Shown here piece by piece: positions 49,081 to 62,609 of a stretch of 64,000 bases of DNA. The stretch comes from Caprimulgus europaeus. Lineage: Eukaryota; Chordata; Aves; Caprimulgiformes; Caprimulgidae. The DNA lies in the NCBI GenBank assembly GCA_907165065.1, contig OU015530.1, positions 52,860,465-52,924,464 of the forward strand, read 5' to 3'. The notes under the pieces are model-generated. The model was not told where the DNA came from and did no database searches. It saw nothing but the letters and a program-made list of their open reading frames with translations. The first letter of the stretch is position 1, and each line of letters starts with the position of its first letter. The translations under genes and the position numbers were made by a program.

Positions 49081-50498
49081 GTTCTAAGTATTTTTTTTCC
49101 ATCACTTGCATGAGTGCAAGAGGGAATGGACTTGCAACCTTCCTAAGCGTGGTTTACATGCTATGAATTTGTTTTTTCATTCTTCAGTGATTTATAAGGA
49201 GGACGTGGAGGTGATGGGCCAGAACTGGTGGTGACAAGCAGACCCAGGAACGTGCTCCCCACTGTGGTTGTGGTCTGACACGTGTCCGCTCTGCCCTGTC
49301 CAGGGCCACCACGCGATGGCCACAGCTGACTCCTGATGCCTGGAGGGAGTCACAGTGCTGTACATGTGTGTCGTGAGCGTGGGCACACAGCTGTCAGAGG
49401 CTCTGCTTATGTCATGTGAGGACACACGTGAGGATCTTGTCAGGATCTGACCGACTTGCAGGGTCTGTCTGAGTGCATCGTGCTGGTCCTGATGTGAAGG
49501 TGATGGTAGAAATCATTCATCTTGAGTTACTCTGACCTTAGATCAGCACACATTAAATATATATATTTTTTTAAAAATTCCCTGAAGGCACAAAACCTGA
49601 GCAATCTTTGCTCCCTGATTCCTAAGCCCTTCAGCTGACAATGACATTTTGAGGGGGCAGCAGCAAACAGCCCCAGCTCTGTAACTTTCTTCACAACCCT
49701 CTTCCCACCCTTCTTCCCCTTCAGACTTCCAGTCCATCCCAGTTGTTTTGATGCCCTTGAACCCCATTCAGTGCCAGGATGGGAACAGCTCTGCCCATGC
49801 AGCTACAGACCACCCAGCCTGGGTGCTTCCCCTTGCATCTACTGCCCAAATTACTGTCAGGTAACATCATTTCCATAAAATCATAAGCTGTGTTCAGTGT
49901 GAGCAAAGAGTGGCTTTGGCTGTTTCAGAAAGGGGTGATTTTATTCTTTTCACTCCATTATTCTATGAGCTGTTGAGGCTTGGCTGTCTGATGGATCCTG
50001 ACAGGCACGGGCATGGTGCTGGCAGAGCTGCAAAGCTCTGTGTTAATCCAGTGGGAAGGCTGCTGATCTAACCACTGTCCCCAGCCCTTCGAGGGGACGT
50101 GAGCGAGGCTGACAGGTCCCCAGCACACTGGAGCAGGAGGCGCCTGTGCCTTCAGGGCTGCTCTGCTTTGCGGGTCTGCAATGGGATCCTGCCCTTCGCA
50201 GAGTGACTGGGAGGAGCTGGGGTCCGTGCTCCATGCCAGGACAGGGGGCTGGTTGGTCCTGTACTGCATCCTGGTCTGACACCGGGTCTGGCTGCCATTC
50301 CATCAGCTCACACTCATTCACCTTGTCATTCATCTTCCCTGTTAGAGCTTCTTGGCTCCCTGCGGCTCGCTACCAGTAACAGGACTGGGGCAATTGGTAA
50401 CAACTGGTTCTGTGCCTGTGTGAGAAGGACACGTGCTGTTCCTGAGGTGCAGTGGTACCGTCGGCAGAGTTGTGTTGATTGAAATTTGCCCCAGACAC
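49081..50498. other. intergenic downstream of CRYGN
   Basis: No gene or repeat family is recognised in this 1.4-kb stretch. Confidence 0.6.
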
Positions 50499-50867
50499 AC
50501 AGAATCACAGAATTGCCTTGATTGGAAAAGCCCTTTAAGATCCTCAAGCCCAGTCATTAACCTCATACTGACAAGTCCCCGACTAACCCATGTCCCTCAG
50601 CACTGTGTCAAAACATGGGGACTCCACCACTGCCCTGGGCAACCCCTTCCAATGCCTCAGAACCCTTTCAGCAAAGAAATTCTTCCTCACATCCAATCTC
50701 AACTGCCCTTGGTGCAACTTGAGGCCATTTCCTCTTGTCCTGTCCCTTGTTTCTTGGTTGAACAGACCCACCCCCACCTCTCTCCACCCTCCTTTCAGGG
50801 AGCTGGAGAGAGCCAGAAGGTCTCCCCTCAGCCTCCTTTTCTCCAGGCTCAACAACCCCAGTTCTCT
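50499..50867 (-). mobile_element. CR1 LINE 3' end, reverse orientation
   Basis: The complemented tail ACAGAATCACAGAATTGCCT is followed by TTGGAAAAGCCCTTTAAGAT, GGGGACTCCACCACTGCCCT, CATTTCCTCTTGTCCTGTCC and CTCCTTTTCTCCAGGCTCAA. It is close to the copies at 34628 and 43639. A small internal deletion near 50615 relative to those copies is suggested. Confidence 0.92.
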
Positions 50868-53800
50868 ACATACACCATATATGGAGGATATGGAAACAGA
50901 AAAAAAAAAAAACCTCTATCTTGTGAATTTAACAATAGTTTGGGTTAGCAGTGATAAAAGCAATTATGTCCTCTTGCCTACGGTCTGGATGTCATCCTCT
51001 ACTCCAATCATTGCAGAAGCACTATAGTTACACCAGACCAGCTCTGGCCTGCAATGGCTGTGTCCTGGGTGGCTTGTGGTGACGCGTGGTCCATTGGAGC
51101 CGTAAAAATATTTAAGCAACTTCAATGGATTGCAAGGTATTTCTGTGTCAGAGAAGAAGGCAGGGAAATGATTCATTCATTGAGTGGGATGCACAAACGT
51201 ACAATTCATGCATCAACGCTTGCGTATTTCATTTTCTTTTAATTAAATGCAGCTTACAAAAGATTTCAGGAGTCCTTCCAGGATTAGCGTTGCTCTTGCT
51301 TCTTGAAGGCTCTAATCGGCTCCTGAGCTCAATGCACTCTATTAAAAGTTAATATTCAGTCATATGCATTGCCCTCTGTTGTGACCTTCTGGCCATTAAT
51401 CTGTTAAAAACCCAAATGTGGTCCCAAAGAAAGGCAGGCATTGAATTGTGACTAGCTTTAAAGGAGGCTTTTCATTCATTTGAAGCATGTTCAATGTCAC
51501 AGTGCAGCATGAAGGATAAAGAAATAAATGCTTTAAAACAGACATGAGCTGGAATCCCAAATGCTCTAGGTGGAGAACAAAAGAAAAGAAGAAAAAGAAC
51601 AACCATGCACCCAAATTCCCCTGAGAACAACAGCGTAAGCCCAGAAACCCCCACACCTGGGTTTTTCGACACTTGGTGCACACAGCCTGGGGAGGTGACT
51701 GTCCCACTAATGTTGGGGTCAGACCTGTGCTATCACAGATATTCTGCTGGATGGCTTCTAGCATTCAATGCTTCAACCTCCCTCTGTGCTGACCAGCCCT
51801 CAGAGGGACCCACTGACATCCCTCCCTGTCCTTAATGCGACACGTGGAACTGCGCACGTACACACAGACCTACAGTGGCTGTGTGCAAGCCCACTTCATC
51901 CATATGCTTCAAACTCATTGTTTGTTTGTATGTTCTAGGAGATTTATATCTGTTATTTAATTCGTAAAAGCACTTAGGAGCTCCAGTCCTGGACTGAACC
52001 TGCTGTGTGCAGGAGTTAGAAGCACAAAAAGGCAGGCTGGTTAATCTGTGCTGTTGTGTAGAACCCTGTTTGTAACCAGCTAGCGTTTAGCCACCTATAG
52101 CACATTTTCTGCATGTCTGTAATAAGCTTACAGACCAAACACTCACCATTTATTAACATCTGATATCTCACTTATGAACACACTCTCAGTGCAAACAGCT
52201 AGCCTCATGTGATCACTATTGAAAAAATAAAAAATCCTCTATATTGCTAAAAACTGGCAGCAGGGAACTGAATCCTGGCTATTTTTTCTTGATTTGAAAC
52301 CTAAGTAGGGTGGCCACGGGCCTAATGCAAACACTGATGCTGCAGGAACATGCATTGCGTTGGCAGCGGGGGGATGTGGCTCTCCTTCTCTTCCTTTTCC
52401 TCCCCCTCCTTGCTAAATCTGCACTTGTTTAAAGGACAGAATGTACAGATCCCATATGTTTGCTAGTGGTTAGGGTTTGGGTTTTTTTAAAAATAAATTA
52501 TTGACATTGCTCTAGTATGAAATGCTATGATTTGTGAGTTTATAGCACATGAAATATAAATGACAAAAATGCCAGCTTGATGTGAAGTGGATGTGAGATT
52601 GTTCAGCAGAGATTTGAGCTGTACATCATTAAACTGTATGGCTGAATGAGTTCTGCTACGTGCACTGAGGAGGCAAGCAGTGGATTAAGTAAATTGGAAA
52701 CTATTCTACAAAATGGTAGAGATAAAACAAAGATTCGAAAATGGACAAAAGCGACAAGTTATTAATTACAAGAGAGAGAACGAAACCAAATCAGCTCCAT
52801 CTGGAAAACCAGGAAAGCTCTAATAATCAGCATTACTGGGCTTGGCCAGGCTGCTGCAGTGTAATATTCAGAATAACTTTGAATTATATCTGGCCCCAAA
52901 GCAAACAGCTCCTGCCAGAATGCCTGCATACGCAAATGTCCTTTCTCTGTAGCTGGATAATGTGGGAATTTGATGGAATATCTCTTTCAAGTGAATCCTT
53001 GGAAGATATCTGAGCAGCTGCGGTACTTTTGCATTGCTATATTACCCAGTACAGGTATATATAATGAAGGGGAGGAGGAAACTGCCTACTGATCCACTGT
53101 TGGCATGTTTGATGTTGTCATAGCTCAAATGAATCTCTGCTAACTGCTTACACAGGCGAAAGGGCCGCATGGCCACCTCCCTTCCCTGGGGAAGTCAAGA
53201 GGAGTTATCCTGCTGCTGAGGCCGCCCAACGCTCACACCTTCCTGTGCTTTCTTCTCTCCTTCTCCAGAGACTCCTCTCCGGACCTGGTAAAAGTGTATT
53301 CACTCCTTGGTGTCTGCTAGAGTTGTTTTATTAGTTCTTTTAGTAGAAAGTCTTGCTCAACAGTGACCTCTTTGACTGACTGCAGAAAGGAAACAAACAG
53401 CTTCAAAGGACATCTCTGACCTCTGGCACCAGGAGGAGAACCATGGTCACTGTTAAAGCCTAAGCAATGACAGAGTGAAAATATAGAGGGAACATGTCCT
53501 AGTACTCTGGGAGCATCACAGATATCCTGGCTCCCATGCTTCATCTGGTTTGGTTTTAGCTTTTTTTCCCTGTTGTATTGAAGTCAAGGGAAAATTAACT
53601 TGGGTGAAAACAGGTTTGGCTTTGAATTTTTTACTATCCATAGGCTCAAACTCTTGTCCGGGAGTAAATCTGATAGACCTAACAAGTCTTTTAATCAAAT
53701 GACATCTGCATGATGTTGTGGTCAGAATCTTCAGCATTGCAAATGGTGATTTGTTTTGGTTTTTAATTTTAAATCATCTGGTTTATTGGAGAGTTTCAGT

Positions 53801-55211
53801 TCAGTGAAATCAGGCTCCAGTGGTTGGGACTCATGTAGCTCAGTGTCCTCTTGTTCCAAGAGTAACCATTCAATCAGCAGAGGAGGTGCCATAACATCTC
53901 ACACAATTTGAGCTGTTCCCATATTTACCGGTGGCTATGAAGGAAACCAAACACACATGGAAGAAAGTGGAAAGGGACAGAAATAAAATGTGCATTAATT
54001 TTCCATAGAGCAACAGAACCACTGAAGAAAGAGTAAATAGGTGCACCATGTTTTCCATGGACAGCTGACCATCTTTATGTGGTTTGGCACAAGTTAGTTT
54101 GTAATCAAGTCAAGCTGTCCTGGTTTAAGCCTGTTGACATATGAAGGAATGTACCAGTGTATTCAGTCAAATTGTGCGTGAAGCAAACATGAAATCATGT
54201 TGAAGTTGTTAATGTAAATTCCTTCTTTAAATATGACGATCTCCAGTGGATTGTGGTAAATCCACACTTTGTGGAGGCATTCACACCTGCACTCACACCC
54301 TGCAAAATGCACTGAATGCTTCCTCTCAGTCAGAATGGTTTAAGGTGTTCCTGCTAGGTCTGGGATGGTGAAGGATCAGTCCCTGCTATTCCATGGAAAA
54401 AAAGCATTTTAAAAAATTTTGTTCAGCTCATTGCAGCAGATTTGGTATGCTGCCACTCAGTTTGTTTAGCCTGATATAAACTAAGATAGCTGTTTTCTCA
54501 TGTGACTAGTTCTTGGTGGTCACCAGCCTTGCTCATCATCGCTGATGGGGTAAGAGGGCAGTGCAACTCCTTCCCAGTGAGACACCATGACCCGCTCAGG
54601 GTCAGCACAGGTTTATTCATGTTTTGGGAGAGGCACTTCTAAGCTTTGACGTTGCTGCCCCATGACCATGGTGGTGGGAAGGTGGGTGAATGATCCTGAC
54701 TCATAGATGGGCAAGAGGTTTCATCTGTGGTTTCATCTGACTTTGCCCTTGTATTTTTTTGTGCTGGTGGAAACCAACAACTTAGAGAGCAATAGCAAAA
54801 GAGTGTCCATTGAATGGACCTCTTCCTTGCACACTTAACTGAACGTGGCCACCACCAAAACAAGTCTCTTACCTGTACGTGCACCAGTGCTACAAGCTAT
54901 ATATGCCATAAGGAACTAGCATGTAACTGAGCCCTTTCTAACACACTGTAAGCTTAGTTTAGTTCTGCAGGGTAAGCTCTACATGGATCCTGCTCTTAAA
55001 TCAAGCTGAAGTTTTCAGGAAGACAAAGCGCAGTGTGGGTCAGTCCACACGCAGAGCTGACCTGCTAAACTATGTGAGTACAACAGCTGCTCCAATAATG
55101 TGAGTGGGAATCAAAACTGCTGAGATTTGCAGAGCTTTATGTGGTTGTCAATGGTTTTCTTGGCTGGTAATGCAAGAAGAAAATAATAACATTTGAGTCA
55201 TCTGAACCTAG

Positions 55212-55231
55212 AATAATAATAATAATAATAA
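55212..55231. repeat. (AAT)n microsatellite
   Basis: Six to seven AAT units in a row. Short and probably polymorphic. Confidence 0.85.
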
Positions 55232-55655
55232 CAGGATTCCAAAGGTTTTATTTTGTGTGTGTCCTGCTATTATTGACTTGCCCTTTGAAATTGTTTTTCT
55301 GAAAATAATAGAGCTTCTTTTTTCACTGAGGGTTGGGGCCAGATTCATTTGTCATCTTAAGAAGAGCCATCTCTTAAAAAGAGAGAGAGGAAAAAAAGCA
55401 GGCAAACGCCACTTTGACTTCTGGAATTTATCATTTCAGTGCAGGTCTAACTACAGAGCTGACAATCTCCATTTTAAAGGTTTCAGACTTCTCTTTTTAC
55501 AGTTTATTAATAAATAATATTTAAACAGTCAGCTCCCTCGACAATTAAGGATCACTCATCCCACCAGAAATAGGATTTTCCGTGATACTGGTAAAACTTA
55601 TGATTATGCTGAATGATTCTTCTTTTCAGCTTCATTCAAACAATACAGGTTTGGA

Positions 55656-55671
55656 GACACACACACACACA
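55656..55671. repeat. (AC)8 microsatellite
   Basis: Eight AC units followed by a run of A. Confidence 0.85.
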
Positions 55672-58600
55672 AAAATCTGTTAGGAATCCAAAACCTCTGT
55701 AACAACCCCCTGGGCCTGAGATTTGTCTAATAGTTTGCTATTAAAGAGTTCTTTGGCTAGAAAGAAGTACCAGACAGAGGTTCCCTTGTTCCAGTTCTTG
55801 GGGTATTTTTTTTCCTTTTCCTTCTTTTAAATTAGTATTTGACTCTTCAGCACAAACTTGCTGTCAAGATGACGGAAGCTCCAGGGGAGGGCATAGGTTA
55901 CCAGGTTTTCAAAGCTTCCACTGATTTCTTGCAGAAGGTTTTCTTTCCCCAGCACCTCCGTAGTGGGAAGAATAATAGTAATAACAACAAGAATAAAAGC
56001 ATGCAAATTAGTGATTTTCCATTTGGGTCCAAATCACCCCCTGAAAGACACAGCAGAGCACTTTAGCTTGTATGGAAAAGACCCAAAACTGTGTCAGGAG
56101 CTGTCAGTCTCAGTCTTTTGCTGTTCTTGACTTCTGCTGGGTGCAGCAGTGACAGGGAAGCTCTCATTTCCCAGCTGTGGAGTGTGATTACCCAGCGTGG
56201 CAGGCACTCAGTGCCAATCAGCGTGAATTAGGGCATGCCCAGAGCTGTGCGTCGGCTACTGCAGCCTGTCCCAGAGGGACACTGGCTGGCTTAGGAGCCT
56301 GGTGCAGAACTGGCTCATCAAGCAAGCCAGGTAGTTCAATCAAGCTCATTTAGCCTGGCTGTGCTGATTTACTGCAGCCAAATAGTTGGCCTACAGCGTC
56401 TATATGTTCCTGTATGGTTAAAAATCATTCTTCACATTTCCGTTCTGTTCAAGAGCTCCAAGACTGCACATTTCAGTAGTGCCTCTGCAAATGAGCTATT
56501 GTTTTCGTCATTTCAGTGGTTTAGTTGTGAAATTCGTGCTTCAGGAGGTGGGGAGAAAAGTCCCAAAGCAGCCAACCAAGGTAAATAGCATCTCTTCTGT
56601 CCTGGTTCTTTTCTCCTGTCACTTCTGTGCTGTTGTAACTCCCTGAGAATCGATCTCTATGCTTTAAACATCAGATATTCACTAACAGCCTTGCAGAGCA
56701 CCAATTAGATGAAAATAGTATATAAAAGTTAAGGCTGGAAGTGAGCCAAGGCCATTGGTTTGATCGGCTTCTCCTTTCCTTTACCAACACAGAAATCAGG
56801 AGGACGAGCACCTTTCTCATTAGCAAATGGTAATGAGGACCGTAGCCTCATCTAGAGAGAAGAGAGGAAATATTCCCAAAGGTTAATACCCTTAGTTAAT
56901 GTGACCAATTTGGCTTTATCAAAGTCAGTTGTAGGTAAAACTGAGCTCTGAATCTTTTGCTTCCTCATTGCCTGGCCAGGCCTAACGGGGATCTGAAGGG
57001 TTAACAGCACAACTGCTGGTCCCCTTTGCATTTATCTGTATGACCAGAAGTAATGCATATTTGGAGCAATTGCATCCAAAATGAACAGATCTGTGAGAGG
57101 AGATGGATCACTTACAGAGCAGAACAGGAAGAGCCTGCAGCTGTCTTCCAAAAGCATGGGGTGGTTATTTTCTAGGTCCTAGTGCCGTTCCCAGCATATC
57201 CTGAGGTTCAAACACTTAATCAGCATGATTATCATCCCACAAATGCTGCCAGAGAGCTTGATTTACACATTCACTTTTTTTACTAAATGAATAACCTTTC
57301 CAAAAACCCCGTGATGTTTTAACCTCTGTCATAATTCTTCTGCATTTTGGACGCCTTTCCTGCCTGCTTGGGGTTTGGTGCTTGTGTAAAGAGGTGTCAT
57401 AAGAAAAGTTATTCACAGGAGAGTGTAAGATAAAGCAGGCAGCTCAGACTGATTTAGCTGAGGCTTCATCCTCATGGGGCTGCAGCCTGGCCATGGTGTG
57501 AGCAGATGTAGCAGCTCCTATTGCTATTTCAGGGGAAACTGTATCTACTTAGAAGAGGGGAGGGATTTTATTCGGAGCAAGCAGATGTTTTGTCAAAGTG
57601 GTGTAAGCTGCAGGGAATTGTGCTGGGTCTGTGTATTTTCATTGTCCTTGGATCTCAGTGGGTGCATCGCTGCTGCCTTGTGACAGCTTTCCTTGTTGGC
57701 ATGCTCAAGGTCAGATTCTCTGGGAGCTCGCCCTGCCTTGGCCCCAGAAGGTCCCTGCCGGTGTGACAACAGCCCAGGCTGAGATTTATGAGGGTATCTC
57801 AGAAGCACCCTCCCTTTCGTCAGTCTCAAAGCATCTCTTTGGGTGCAGTGAACAACTAACAACCAGTGAGCGTGTCAGCTAAACCTTGGTTCCATAGCAC
57901 AGGCTCTCTTTGCTCCTCTTTGGAAGTGGGATGGGGAAGACCAGCTGCCCTACACCTCCAGAAGCAGTGCTGAGCACCAGGTCATCCAGTGCTTTATGTT
58001 CACCCCTTCTTAGAGCTCAGCCTCTGCCGTGAGGGCTCCTACAAGGCATCTGTAAGTGCTTGTGCCTTTTTCCTTTGCCTCAGCTTTCAATTTCTGCTTG
58101 AATGCCACCAGAATATAGCACTGAGCCTTCTAAGGAGCCCAGGGTCCTCTCCCTCCCTTTACAGCCTTGGTTCTTGGCTTCTCCTCTGAATCACAATATG
58201 TCCCTTTCCCTGCAGCCAATTCACTGCTCTTTCTCCCATTTCTTCTCCATTTCTCTCCTTCTTTCTCTTAAATAGTTGGCAGCAGGCCCTTTCTTTCATA
58301 ACTTCCAGTCATTTTTGCCAGGTGACCCTGTGAGTAATCTCCCCCAACAAATAAGCAAAGGCCTGGTTAAAAGACCACTTCTGGCAGAAAGAATATTCTT
58401 CTTTTGAACCCTCTCATTATTTTCTCCAGTGGGTCTCTCAGGGAAACAATATGAAATCCGGATCACCCGCGTACCCAGACCAGACATGGCTTTGTGGTAC
58501 ACGCATGAGGTTCTTATTTCCCCCCGCCCCCCGTGAATGGCTCTGGGAAGAAGTTAACCTCTTGAGGCCAGGAAAAAGGCAGCAGAAGTCTTAATAGCTT

Positions 58601-58911
58601 CAATGATTCACACAGGATATTCCAGAAAGTGGCACAGAAATTGCCTTTATTCCCCAGAGCTGCACACACCAATTTTTATTTTTTTTAATTTTTGGTCAAG
58701 TTTCACCCAACAGGCGTTTTAAATGTCACAGTTTATATCCTAGATGAATTTCACTTGCGAGTGTTGTTGCTAAGACAGACCATATTGTGGCATCAATTTT
58801 TAATCAGGCTGTTCCCTCAAACTCAACAGGGAATTTTGCCTGAGATCTGCTGATGGTATAAATCAAGAAGTTGTGCTGTTAGCATTTTTTATTACTCACT
58901 TTATGCCTCTC

Positions 58912-59022
58912 TGTGAAAACAAAAGAAGATAAAAGGACAGGGAGAGAGTTTAACTGAAAAATTAACTAAATATTACACCCTTTCTGTTGAAATCTGTCTA
59001 TTTTACATCCATGAAAGTGCAG
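58912..59022 (+). repeat. 111-base direct repeat, copy 1
   Basis: The segment begins TGTGAAAACAAAAGAAGATA and ends GAAAGTGCAG. It matches 59688-59798 base for base except for about five substitutions and no gaps (about 95 per cent). It resembles no repeat family I know. The copies are 665 bases apart in the same direction. Confidence 0.9.
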
Positions 59023-59687
59023 CATCAGTCCCTCTTGGAATTCAGTTTGGTTTTCCTCCCAGCGCTTGGATGCTCGAGTTTGGTGCTCCTGACATCTGCT
59101 CGGCGAGGAGCTGAATGCTTGACCCCGAAGTCTGGCTTGTGGACCATGTGTGGGCTGAGGAATCAGCAAACTGCTCCTCTGCCATCAGCTTTCTGACCAT
59201 GTCGTGCCGGTATCTGCTCCGCTTTCCAGGACAAAGAACACTCCCTGAATCTCCTGGCCCCACCTCACCCTTTGTTCTGGACGTGGTTCAAGTCCGCACA
59301 GAGTGTATCCATGCATTGTTTTCGTGGGCAGCTGGAAAACCTCAGGAATGAATGGAAACAGACGGTTACAGACCAGCTAAATTGCGCACTCTCCTCTTGA
59401 CAGAAAAGGACTCCAGTCGTGGTGCCTTCTTAAAACAAGAATGGGACAAACACTACTGCAAAATCTGTGAGGGAGGGAAAAAGGAGAACAGAGACGAGGA
59501 AAGATTTATTCACCAAGCAAACTGTGGGGTATGCTCGGGAAGTGAAAGCAGGCTGACATCCTGTTACCTTCTCTGTCGTGCTGGTAACCTGTGCACAGCC
59601 AGGCTTTCTCATGCTACTGCACAGCTGCCCCTTTGTGCCTCCTCACCAGCCACCATCTAGTCTCTTGCACTTTCATTGTGCCATGGA
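59023..59687. other. spacer between the two 111-base repeats
   Basis: This 665-base unique-looking sequence lies between the direct repeats. It carries an open frame of 102 codons (59352-59660) with no recognised domain. No LTR, tail or target duplication is evident. Confidence 0.5.
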
Positions 59688-59798
59688 TGTGAAAACAAAA
59701 GAAGATAAAAGGACAGGGAGAGAGTTTAACTGAAAAATTAACTAAATATTACACCTTTTCTGTTGAAATCTGTCTACTTTACACCCCTGAAAGTGGAG
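59688..59798 (+). repeat. 111-base direct repeat, copy 2
   Basis: Second copy of the 58912-59022 segment. Differences are clustered in the last third (TACTTTACACCCCTGAAAGTGG here). Flanking sequence on both sides does not match copy 1, so the duplication is confined to these 111 bases. Confidence 0.9.
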
Positions 59799-62599
59799 TA
59801 AAGTAGGAGTTTGCTGGGCAATGGCACTGTGGGTTCAATGCTGCTGCTGCTGCAGCATGTCCCAGTTCTATTCAACCCAAGAGAAACAAGTAAGAGACAG
59901 ACCGTGCCCACTAGTGAGCCCAAACTCACACAAATAGAGGTGGAGGTTGTTAGAGCACACAGTTTCCCTGAGCAAACCTTTGTTAGATCAGGTAGAAGTA
60001 AAATCCAGTCCTAAGAGTGAGAGTATTTGAGAAGGCAAAGCCACATATCTTGTGAGGTGCATGAGAAATGCACCTCATTAATAACATAAAGTACCAAAAA
60101 AAATTAAAGGATAGGTGTGTCATGGGAATATTATCTGTATGAATCCAAACTGAGATGCTGCATTTGAGCAGCTCAAGCTTCAGAGGTGATTGTAATCCTC
60201 ATGGCAGGCTGAATGTCTACCCTGCTGTCCTTCTCTTTAACAAGGATTACTGAAGGGTTTGGTGGAGAAAATGACCAGCACTGGCACTAAACAAGCTTTG
60301 GCAGAGGCACAGAAAAGGGCAGAAGCTTTGACATCCTTTGGGATAGTACTATTTGCTCCCACCACCAGCAACAACCATCTAAGCACTTACTGGTCCTTCT
60401 CAGACCTCCTGGAAAAGGTGTGCAGTTCTTGTGGTACCTGTGTTAGGAGCAGGCACAGTTTGACCCTGAAAGCCTGGTACAAAGCTCAGTTGAAGCTGTA
60501 GAAGATTATTGTGTTTCGGTCAGTGGGTTTGGAATCAGTTGTTCTTGGCAGCAATGAGGTGTAAGAGATGGTGAATGTTCCCCCCCTATCTTAGGTAACA
60601 GTGATTTGGTTCTGCTAACAAAAAGGCAGGCAAACAACTGAGAAATCTTCCAGAGGCCAGATGTGAATGCAGTTGTTAAAATACTGCCTAGGTCACTGGT
60701 TGCAACTTCAGCATTTTTAGAAATTTGTTTCTGTACCAATGTCAAAGGCACTGGGGCTCTCTGCTTGCATCAGTACAAATCCGGATTAATGCAGTTACAG
60801 CCAGCAGAGTTGTATCCATGCAAAATCAGTTAAAATGGGCTCAGAATTAGACTCAGAAAGTTACCCTTGTGTCACTTAGTAAGACATATTTCTTTTGGCT
60901 TCCATTTAGATTTGGTCCTTAAGGAGCCTGTCATAAGAGATATATGGTCTGGGCAAGAGGCCAGCTTACCGTCTGGAAGAAACAGCAGGGCTCCCAGCGA
61001 AGTAGGGAACAGGGTAAAGTGAGCTTTTCACTATTATTTTGTAATTTTGTAAATATTTGTAATTTTGAATTATGCAGTAAAGTTCCCACTATACAGTGAC
61101 ATGATGGAAGGGCCTTGCTGTCTACAGACTATGTGAGGGGGAAGCTGTTTACAGAAATCTTTGAAACAGCTGCCGTGGGATCTTACACTTCCTGGCATGT
61201 AGCATCTTAAAAACTTCTAGGAAATTGCATCTGCTTTCTTAGCCACAGAGATAAGATGCCTTCACAGCAGTGGTTTTAAGCCATCGGTTCATCACAGCAA
61301 GAAGTTAATGCAATCCCCTCCCCGCTCCCTCTGAGTTCATGGCTCCATTCCCATTGCCACCAGGGAGTGACACTGGGGTTTGGTACTAAGACCCCATTTG
61401 TCTCAACCAGCAATATTACCATCACCTGACCACTCACTAGGTCATCAAATAGCACTTGATTTTTCCAGATCCCAGGCTTTCAGACTCCTGACATTGATTA
61501 GTAGTAGTCCATCCACCTAGGCAAAGCAGTAGGGAACAGCAGAGATGTACTTGGGTTTTGCAGTCAAGTATTCTTGTTACAGCAGTAGAGGAAACTTAGA
61601 AAACCAGATATTTTCAAAAAGAACTGTTCTGAAACACTGTTTCAGATCTGATTAAAAACCAAAAGAACCTGTAGATGTGTACAGGAAATCCTAGAGTAAG
61701 TAACGGTTTCCAACCATCTTTTGTCCTGTGGGTGAATTTGCTAAATGTTTATCCCCAAGCTAGACTTCTGAGCACTCTGGGACATTTTAATCTGCAAAGG
61801 ATCCACAATTAATACGAGGAAAGGAAGAACTGTGTTGCCTGGAAAAGAGGCCAGTTGCAGAGAGGTCAGAAGGAACTGCAGTGCTGACTTAAGTCATGAA
61901 GCTTGGATCTGAAGTCTGAAAGGATAATTTCAGATAGTGTGCAGAACTGCACATACAGGCACTCTGCCCAGAGCCTCTGAAGGCTTTTGGATGACCCTGG
62001 GAGAATGCATGAAATTCCAGAGTAGGCAGATGGGGAGGGTCTATACGCCTTCCAAAACAGTTGTTGGTGTTTCCTAACACAATTGCCAGTACTACAGTTG
62101 TCTGTGTACCTCTCTACATGTGCTTCTCCAGTCCTGTTCCCAGTGGTGCCTCACACACTGGTGCTCTGTGGGTTCGGGTTTTGTGAAGCCTGGTTCTGCA
62201 CTCCAGCTGCGAACTGGCACTGTGTTAGGCATCAAGTGAGCGGTGCAGGCACGCACCAGCCCTCCTGCGCTGCCTACGTGGGATGAGAGTCTCAGCTCTC
62301 AGGCTGGAGGGGAACTATGGTGTACTCCAACAGGTCTTCTAATCTGGCTGGCAAGAGGACTGCACTAAAGAGCATGTGGTTCTACAAGTGGACACTACTG
62401 TGACAAGACTGCAGCTGGGCTGTGAATCAAACCAACCCTTGCTTTCAAAGAGGACCCAAGCCATGTTACAAACAACCTAAGATGAAATGTATGGTCACAG
62501 CCTTTCCCTGCACTATGACCGGGGTGCAAAGCCCCACGTGGATCTAGAGCTACATGGTGGTCTACAATAAATTTTGAGGACTGGCAAGGTCCCACTGGT
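59799..62599. other. intergenic, no recognised gene
   Basis: 2.8 kb with no gene I recognise. A perfect hairpin lies at 60053-60077. Confidence 0.6.
60053..60077. repeat. perfect 10-base hairpin
   Basis: TGAGGTGCAT and ATGCACCTCA form a perfect stem with a 5-base loop. No function is known; there is no gene nearby for it to terminate. Confidence 0.5.
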
Positions 62600-62609
62600 A
62601 TGAATTGTT

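Larger units (their letters stand above)
50868..58911. other. intergenic, no recognised gene
   Basis: Eight kilobases without an exon I can name. It holds an (AAT)n run at 55212-55231, an (AC)8 run at 55656-55671, and AT-rich stretches with homeodomain-type words around 50985-51480 and 52480-53010. The latter includes a 90-codon open frame at 52741-53013 that matches no family I know. Confidence 0.6.
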
